A stretch of DNA of 64,000 nucleotides. Source: Mastigamoeba balamuthi. Taxonomy: Eukaryota > Evosea > Mastigamoebida > Mastigamoebidae. The stretch is taken from NCBI GenBank assembly GCA_902651635.1, contig CACRSC010000026.1:176953-240952 (forward strand), read 5' to 3'. Positions 57,666-64,000 of the stretch are shown here, in pieces. The translations under genes and the position numbers were made by a program. Each line of letters opens with the position of its first letter. Position 1 is the first letter of the stretch. A model generated the notes under the pieces. The model did not search any database. It saw only the letters and a program-made list of their open reading frames with translations, and was not told where the DNA came from.

Positions 57666-58384
57666 CGTGCTCGAGAGGGTGCGCCCCTGCTGGCGTCGGT
57701 GCCACACTTTTGCGGGTTTTTCCTCGATCGAAAGCGGGTGACTCACCGCTGTGTCACCACGGATACCACACCCACCCCACACCCCCTTCTCCTCCGGTGC
57801 GAGCGGCGTCCCAGACCAGCCACGTGGCGCCCGAACTGGACCCGCACCCCCCGCAGCCCGGTGGGCCCTCGGGGGAGAGGTGTTCCCCTGACTCTTCGCT
57901 GGAACAAGCGGGATCGCACCTCCTGAGAGGAAATTCTTTTCCGCAACGGGCCGGCCGTTTCTGCACCGAGTGCCAACCGCCACCGAGAACGAAAACGTGC
58001 AAGACGCAAGCGGCCGACGAAGCAAAGTGCGGCGGACCGAACAACGGCCGGTAGTGACGTGGGGAAAAGTCGTGGGAACAGATCTCCCGGCCGATTTCAC
58101 GTTCCTGGATTTGAAACTCGGCCCGGGGTAGAAGTTGTGGTTGAGAAACGGAATGAAGATGCAGTCTTGTGGGGTCTTGCCCTTGTCCCTCACTCGTGCC
58201 TCGCCTCCCCTAGCCCCTCCACCCCCCGCCGCACCAGTGGTCTCGGGGGTCGATTCAGCTTCCCGTGACCAACGTCAGGGCGTTGCAAATCGCGCGGGAC
58301 ACTATTGTGTTGTTGAATTTTCATTACCCGAAGAGACCAGCGAGGTGCAGAGAGAGCGTTGAGACTGCCCGGCCCATTCTCTTC
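57666..58384. other. Divergent intergenic region
   Basis: Promoter region shared by the small membrane protein (minus) and the receptor-like kinase (plus). No gene seen. Confidence 0.5.
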
Positions 58385-60693
58385 ATGCCGCGCGACACGC
58401 CCGCTCCCGCACGCCTCTGCGTCGGCCTGGCCCTGCTCCTCGCTCCCCTCTGCGCGTCCTGGAGCCCCTGCGGCCTCTCGCGCACCACCGCGTGCGTCGT
58501 GGCGTCGCCCGTCGTGCTCTCGTTCGACTTCTCTTCGGCGGGTCCGCAGACGCGCTGGTACCGTACAGTCGCGCGCTCCGCTGGGGCCCTGCGCGTCGCG
58601 GCGGCCTCGCGCGTCGGGGAAGTGCGCGTGGCGTACGTGTCCGCTGCGGGTCGCGTGCGTGCGGGCCAGCAGCTCGTCGTCGCTGTGCAGTCGACGGGCA
58701 GCAGCGCTGTCACCGCCGGAAACCTCTCGATCTTCTTCTCAGACGACCAAACAAGTGCGCAGCCGCGGCCCTGCACCCCCTCGGAGCCCCTCTTCCCTCG
58801 GCGTCCCGATCGCGTGCCGGGTGGCCCTCTCCCCCTCGTTCTGTTTCGCATCCACCGGAATTTCGGCTTTTCTTCCCTCCCCGGTCTCTCTCGACTTGTC
58901 TCCCAACAACGAACGCGAAAACAACTGACCCCCGACGCGGTAACCCATACGCGTCGTGCCGCCGAAGCGTGCCGAGCCGTGGGGCCCTGCGGCGCCCGGT
59001 CCGAGCCCGGCCCCGCCGAGTGCTGCTCGCTGCCGTGCGAGCCCGGTGCCCTGTCGCCCTCCTCGGTCCCCGAGTGCCTCGCGCACGGGTTCGCCTACGT
59101 GGGGTCGCCGTCGCCGGGCCTCTTCGACCCCGCGTGCTGCCTCCCGCCCGCCTTCGCAGGCCCCGCGCCCGCGCAGTGCTCCGCGTCCGCGGGCGAGTGC
59201 AGGGCCCTGGGCAGGGCGTACGCTGCGGTCGACACGGGGGCGTACGACAGCGACTGCTGCCTGGCAGCGGGGCAGACGGCGCCTCGCAAGTGCGGGGCAG
59301 CGGACGTCGAGGGTCGCGGGCTGCGGTGCTCCAACTGCACGGCGTTCTGCTCCGCGATCAAGGCCAGGGCGCCGTGCTCCTCGTCTGCCGGGGCGTGCGC
59401 CTGGTGCGCGACGACGTCGGCGTGCAGCCCCGCCTCGGCCGAGTGCCCGCAGTGCCAGTCGTTCGGAACGCAGGTCTCGTAGCAGCGGGCGGGTTGCTGT
59501 GCTTGGCTGACGCCGTGTGCCTCGCAGGCCGAGTGCCCCCAGGGAGCCTGCACGTGGTCGGGCAGCGACTGCAGGCCGAGCAGGTCGTACGGGCACGCAG
59601 CTGTCATCGCCATATGCGTGGCAGTGCCCGTTATCGCCGTGGCGCTGCTGGCGATGATCGGCGCGCTCGGGTACAGGTCGTACCAGAGGAGGAAGCTGCT
59701 CTGCGCCCAGCACCCGTGCGCCAAGGTGTGCGAGGTCAAGTCGCAGGACAGCTTCACGCTGGGCAGCCAGTTCTCGGAGCAGTCCAAGTGCTCCGAGATG
59801 GAGGAGATACCGGACCAGGGGTCCCTCCTCGTGGCGTACGCGGGGCAGTGGTGCGGGAGGAAGGTCGCCATCAAGGAGGTGGCCGCGTCGAACAACAGCA
59901 AGGCGCTCGGCGACGTCTTGAAGTACGTCGCAAAGATCGATTCGCCCCACCTGGTCGCTCTCTCCGCCATCGCCGAGACGTCCGCGTCCCTCTACCTGTT
60001 CGAGGGTGAGCGCTGCATGGGGCCGCCACGCGTGTCTCACGTCGACCGCAGAGTTGTCTATGCTGGGCAGCCTGGAGACCATCATCGCGCAGGCGCCGGA
60101 CAGGGTGCACCGCAAGGGCACCCGGACAGCCATCGCCCTCTCGATCGCACGCGGGATGCTCGACATCCACGAGGCGGGGCTGCTGCACAAGCGGCTCACG
60201 CCGGAGAACGTCATGGTGTTCGCGTTGGACCCCATCGAGGTGAAGATCACCGACTTCGCCATTGCGGATTTGCTGCCCGAGCGGAGTTGTCCCAACAGCA
60301 ACGGCGCCCGCCGCCATTTTGCGTACTTGGCCCCAGAGGTGAGCTCGCAGTCCCCCCCGACGGCTCACGTTCTGATCTGACGGGGGTGGGCAGGTCATCA
60401 CGGGTGGCAGTTTTAGTGAGATGTCAGACGTGTACTCCTTCGCGATGGTCTGCTGGCGCCTGTCGACAAGGGTCGTCCCCTTCAGCGACCTCCCCAGCGA
60501 AGAGGCGATCTCCACGTTCGTCTGCTCGGGACAGCGCCTGCAGACGCAGTGCAGGTGTCCGCTGACGCCAGTGATCGACTCGTGCTGGGGCCAAGACCCG
60601 TCCCAGCGGCCTGCGTTCAAGGATCTCGTGAGGCACTTGGAGTTCGTTGCGGGGGAGCGCCAGACCCCTCAGTCACTCAGGAGAGTTTCGTAA
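58385..60693 (+). CDS. Receptor-like protein kinase, probable pseudokinase
   Basis: Exons 58385-58754, 58968-59473, 59528-60005, 60052-60338, 60394-60693 total 646 codons plus stop. Signal peptide (LCVGLALLLAPLCA), a ~100-residue beta-type domain, a Cys-rich ectodomain (CRAVGPCGARSEPGPAECCS, CSNCTAFCSA, CAWCATTSACSPASAECPQC), a membrane helix at about 316-340 (VIAICVAVPVIAVALLAMIG) and a TKL-like kinase domain at about 385-635. Lys408 in VAIKE is present. The HRD loop reads HKRLTPEN (497-504), so the catalytic Asp is Arg; the DFG site reads DFA; LAPE and DVYSFAMVCWRL are normal; the Gly-loop is not recognisable. The fold is kept but phosphotransfer is unlikely. Similar transmembrane kinases are numerous in amoebozoans. 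Confidence 0.9.
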
Positions 60694-61081
60694 GCTCGCG
60701 AGGTGAACCTGCTGAGGCATAGCTACTTCGAGAGAACCGGAAACAACACGGCACAGTTTTTGTCGTTTTCCAAACAGTGTCCTGCCTATACAATTCAATC
60801 AAGTAGGCCTGGCGCTTATCTGCCCGCGTGCTGTCGGTTGGCCTCTATCCATTGATTGTGGGTTTTCTTCTCTCGATCTATTTTGGGCACATTTCCCGCT
60901 GAACGATGCAGGCCACCGCAAGGTCGTCCAAGAACCCCGGAGAGGCTCGCATTGAGATCGGATCAGCTAATTCATCGCGAGTTGTGCCAGAGCCACTCAA
61001 CCATGACGCAGGACCCATAATGCGAGGTTGATTGCAACGATTTCGCATCGGGTACAGTGTCAACTGAGTACCACATTCTTG
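60694..61081. other. Intergenic
   Basis: 3' flank of the kinase gene and 5' flank of the tRNA gene; no gene seen. Confidence 0.5.
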
Positions 61082-61229
61082 CCCGCAGTAGCTCAGTGGG
61101 TGAAGTTTCCATCGTGGTGCTCTCAAAGACACTCTTCTCACGAAGAGCCACCCAGCACTACGAGGGAACCCTCGGTAGAGCGCCAGAGTCTAAAGCTGGA
61201 GGCCCCCGGATCAAACCCGGGCTGCGGGA
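61082..61229 (+). tRNA. tRNA gene with a 75-nt insert in the D-loop, anticodon CUA
   Basis: Acceptor strands CCCGCAG (61082-61088) and CTGCGGG (61222-61228) pair perfectly, A73 follows. D-stem GCTC (61091-61094) pairs with GAGC (61178-61181). Anticodon arm CCAGA-GTCTAAA-GCTGG (61183-61199) has T33 and anticodon CTA (61190-61192), with one mismatch at 31-39. Variable loop AGGCC, T-arm CCCGG-ATCAAAC-CCGGG (61205-61221). Between AGTGGG and TA of the D-loop lie 75 extra bases (61101-61175); without them the tRNA is 73 nt with a normal 8-base D-loop. A box TAGCTCAGTGGG and B box GGATCAAACCC are present, and TTTTT (61234-61238) follows. C1-G72 with A73 is the eukaryotic tRNA-Tyr signature, but CUA would read UAG. 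It could be a suppressor, a pseudogene or a tRNA with a D-loop intron. Confidence 0.75.
61101..61175 (+). other. Structured insert in the tRNA D-loop (candidate ectopic intron)
   Basis: The insert folds on itself: GTTTCC (61105-61110) with GGGAAC (61164-61169), CGTGGTGCT (61113-61121) with AGCACTACG (61154-61162), and CTCTTC (61132-61137) with GAAGAG (61142-61147) closing a four-base loop. A nested stem of this quality is not expected from random insertion. The exact borders can slide by one or two G. Confidence 0.7.
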
Positions 61230-61233
61230 CTCC

Positions 61234-61238
61234 TTTTT
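61234..61238 (+). terminator. RNA polymerase III terminator
   Basis: TTTTT five bases after the tRNA discriminator base. Confidence 0.7.
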
Positions 61239-61239
61239 A

Positions 61240-62055
61240 TTTGCCCGAAGTGGTCCTCGAACCACCTACCGACAGCTCTCACACGTAGCAACGTTCCCGC
61301 CCCTCGAGTTTCACAACAGCAATTCGGACTTGTGCCTGCTGAGCAGTAAATTGTGAAGACACCTCAGCCATCACTGATCCGGAAACACCACCTCTGCGGG
61401 TTGCGTTGCTGTGGAGCGATTCAGCCAAAAGGAACAAATGTCGCACGCCAAGGACGGTTTGGGGGCCGGTGATAGGAGGGCGTTGTGCCGTTTGTACTGT
61501 TGGATTCGGAGAGCGGTGTCGCATTCGGGTTGGTGCCCATAAGTACTGCGTCGCGTGTGCCGTGTGCGGATGTGAGCTCTCGCTGCTCGCACAGCTTGCT
61601 TGTGGATGCTCCAGACGGATCCGGAACTGACTGACGGTCTCTCGAATTCAAGGCGGCAGCCCCGTGGCCTCCGGACAGCGCCGCAGCGTCGCGGTTGCTC
61701 GCGGTTCGCGCGCGGGGTGCGGCGATGTAGCATTTTCGGGCGCTCAGGGTACTCTTCGGCTTTCGCATGGGAAGAGTGAGGAAGAGTGAGATATTTCGTG
61801 ATGTCACGAATCGCGTCATCGGGAGATTCGATTGGGGGTGTGTTTGCTGCGCTCACGCGTCGGCCGGCCCTTTCGTTTTTTGTCCCGCCACAAAAAACAC
61901 TCTCATCCCCTCCCCCAAACCCAAATCGACCCCATACAAGGAGGCGCCCTAATCGCTCCTTTATTTATTAACCCCCCGTCTCGGCTCCTATACAAAACCC
62001 GACGCCCCACCACACACCAGAACACGTCCCCCACAGAGAAGCACACAGAAGCCGG
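61240..62055. other. Intergenic
   Basis: No gene supported. The last 150 bases are C-rich and T-poor and may be the leader of the next gene. Confidence 0.45.
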
Positions 62056-64000
62056 ATGAGCACAGGACATGGAGGAGTACTGAAGGGCAAAAGCAAGGGT
62101 GTAGCTCCCGCCGCCGCCGCCACCGCTTTTACTGCCCCCTCCGCGGCCCCCACCGCCGCGGCGCCGCAGACACAGCCGCCCGCCGCCAGCGCCGCGCCCG
62201 CCGCAGGCGCCGCGCCCGCAGTGACGTCACAGAACGTCGCGCAGCAGCAGCAGCAACAACAACCGCAGCAGCAGCAGCCCGCGCACGGCGCTGCGCCGGT
62301 GGTCCCCCACATCCACGCCACGGCCCCGCAGGCGGGCGCGCAGCCCGTCATGCCCCGTACGATTAACGCCTCCCCCCCTTCCCTCTTTCCTCCCCCCCCC
62401 CGGCGCGCGCTCGCGGGGGTCCTCCCCCCTCCCCCCTCTCTTCTCCCCCCTTCCCCTTCCCCTCCTCCAAGCGCAGATTTAGCGGGACATATCAACTCAC
62501 TTGTTGCCTGCGTTTGCATCATCTGCGCGGCGCACGGGGGGGGGGGATGACACCCTCTTTTTTCTGTCGCGGTGCCTCTTTTTGAAAAATCCACAACAGA
62601 GTCGCCGATGTCGGCCAGGCCGTTCGTCCCGGTCTACGCCCACCTCGGCGGGCCCGGGCCCAACGTCCCGACGGCCGTCGCGGCGCCGGCGTCGTTCCAG
62701 ACGCCCGCGCGCGTGCACAGCGCCCCGCTGCCCGCCGTGTCGCCCACTGCGCCCTCGTTCATCCCCCAGCACGTGCGTGGCCCCCTCCCCTCCCCCAAGC
62801 CAGCAGCACGCCCAGCGGGGACACCTCCCTGTCGGCCGGCCAGCCTGGTGGCAGCGGTGGGGGGTCTCCTTTTGTTGCATCATCTGACGTGTGGGAGCGC
62901 GTCGGGTGATGTTTTTGTTCGTTTTCGCCTGTACGAGGAAATTCGTGTGCCGTGCCGGCGTGTCTGCGGGGGGAGGGATGCGCGTCTGTGCCGGTTTTTG
63001 AAGCAACAACAATCACCGCTCGTTTGTCCTCTGTCCCCCCATAAGATCCCAGACTCACCGGGGCCCCCCCATGGATTGACGCAGAGGTTCTACCCGCCTC
63101 CTGCCGGCATCATCGTGCAGCCGCAGACCCCTGTCGCTCCTGCCCGTACGCACAGCGCCCCCCCCATTTGCCTCAGCCCCCGCGCTCTCCCCGTTCGGGT
63201 TTTAGTTGTTGTGTTGCGTAATCTCTTCTTTTTCCTCTGCCTTTTTGTCGTTTTTCCTTCGCCTTCAGTTTTTGTTGACCGGCGGGGGCGGGCCTGTGAG
63301 CAGCTGCCCCGAGGATGAGGACGCCGCTCGCGATCGTGGACCCCTCGAAGCCCAAGCAGGTGTCGGCGACGGCCCCCGTGTCGCCCGCGCCGCCCGCGAC
63401 GCCGCCGCCCTCGACGTCCCCGGCGCCGGCGGCCGCGGCCCCCGGGTCGCTGATGCCGGCCCCCGCGCCCGCGACGCCCAGCACGCCGATCGTCCTCGAC
63501 CCCACGGCCAGCTCCTTCGTCCCCCGCAAGCGCATCGCCATCCTCTCGCCCGCGGCCCCCGTGTTCCAGGTAAGCCCAGCCAGCGCTCCTCCTCTCTCCT
63601 CCTGCCCAGCGGGCCTGACGACGAGACGGGAGGCTGCGCAGGTGCCGGGTGCTGTGGGGCTGCCGGCGCTGCCAGAGAAGCCGTCGGTGCCGTCGACGCC
63701 GCCGCGCAGCGTGACGCCGTCGCAGTCGCCGCAGCCGTCGGCGCACCAGGTGCACGAGCACGAGAGGGAGCACGCGGCCGCCTCGTCGACGCCCATGCGC
63801 GCGGAGCCCCGCACGCGCACGCCCGAGCCCATCCCCATGCGCGACCTCGGCGAGGTCGAGAAGAAGCAGCCCGAGCCCGCGCCCGCGCCCGTGCCCGCGC
63901 CTGCGGCCCACCCCGAGCCCGCCAAGAAGCCCGAGGCCGCTCCCGCTCCCGTTGCCGTTCCCGCCCCTGTCGTCGCTGAGCCCGCCGCGGAGCAGGAGCA
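62056..64000 (+). CDS. Pro/Ala-rich protein, N-terminal part (3' end outside window)
   Basis: Exons 62056-62356, 62600-62772, 63046-63145, 63304-63569 and 63642 onward; phases agree at every junction. The chain is low-complexity Ala/Pro/Thr with a Gln run (encoded by CAG/CAA, about 62243-62280), and holds short ordered words: FVPVYAHLGGPGPNVP, RFYPPPAGIIVQPQ, TPLAIVDPSKPKQV, FVPRKRIAILSP, and an acidic/basic MRDLGEVEKKQPEP. Words like AIVDPS..K.V preceded by a long disordered N-terminus recall the N-terminal region of eIF4G scaffolds, but the diagnostic MIF4G domain would lie outside the window, so this is only a suggestion. Confidence 0.6.

Noticed and set aside
58492-60301. 505- and 520-codon frames overlapping the receptor gene
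   Set aside because: Other-frame shadows of the spliced kinase gene; the spliced model totals exactly 646 codons and holds all domain motifs.

Overview
The window looks like a piece of a GC-rich, intron-dense protist nuclear genome. Genes lie on both strands, most introns are about 40-150 nt with GT..AG ends, and spliced exon totals of several genes come out at exact multiples of three. The gene set (BAR-RhoGEF-RhoGAP protein, Rab5-type GTPase, cyclic-nucleotide phosphodiesterase, papain-family proteases, separase, LITAF protein, receptor-like kinase with Cys-rich ectodomain) fits an amoebozoan. An archamoeba of the Mastigamoeba type is my guess, but it is an inference from style and not a demonstrated placement.

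Layout. 1-3.17 kb (-): 3'-incomplete BAR-DH-PH-RhoGAP gene. 3.93-5.16 kb (+): Rab5 relative with an N-terminal MG..CC lipidation signal and no C-terminal cysteines, like plant ARA6. 5.2-20.9 kb: AT-richer accessory island of inverted and direct repeats, palindromic short units, unrecognised spliced genes, two copies of a protease 3' fragment, and a piggyBac transposase. 22.1-23.03 kb (+): phosphodiesterase catalytic domain, apparently cut short, facing at 10 bp an acyltransferase-3/SGNH gene (23.04-25.39 kb, -). 26.2-28.8, 34.97-37.03 and 38.88-41.14 kb (+): three cysteine protease paralogues, the first membrane-anchored, the other two secreted tandem duplicates. 30.4-32.4 kb: AT-rich gene desert. 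32.5-33.46 kb (+): LITAF-domain protein. 41.5-42.0 kb (-): unknown small protein. 42.9-45.0 kb (+): secreted four-repeat Cys-rich protein, present as a broken and a whole copy around a scaffold join. 45.55-48.29 kb (+): modular type I membrane protein, 11 exons. 48.8-56.06 kb (-): separase. 57.1-57.7 kb (-): small Ser-rich membrane protein. 58.4-60.7 kb (+): receptor-like probable pseudokinase. 61.08-61.23 kb (+): tRNA gene with a structured 75-nt insert in its D-loop and anticodon CUA. 62.06 kb to the end (+): start of a Pro/Ala-rich protein.

The most unusual items are the tRNA gene with the D-loop insert and suppressor-type anticodon, the ARA6-like Rab, the four-domain Rho regulator, and the repeat island that carries protease gene fragments ending at one shared breakpoint. 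Four single-N positions (17598, 39634, 43293, 56915) are scaffold joins; at three of them the two sides repeat each other, so those tandem copies should not be read as biology without checking.
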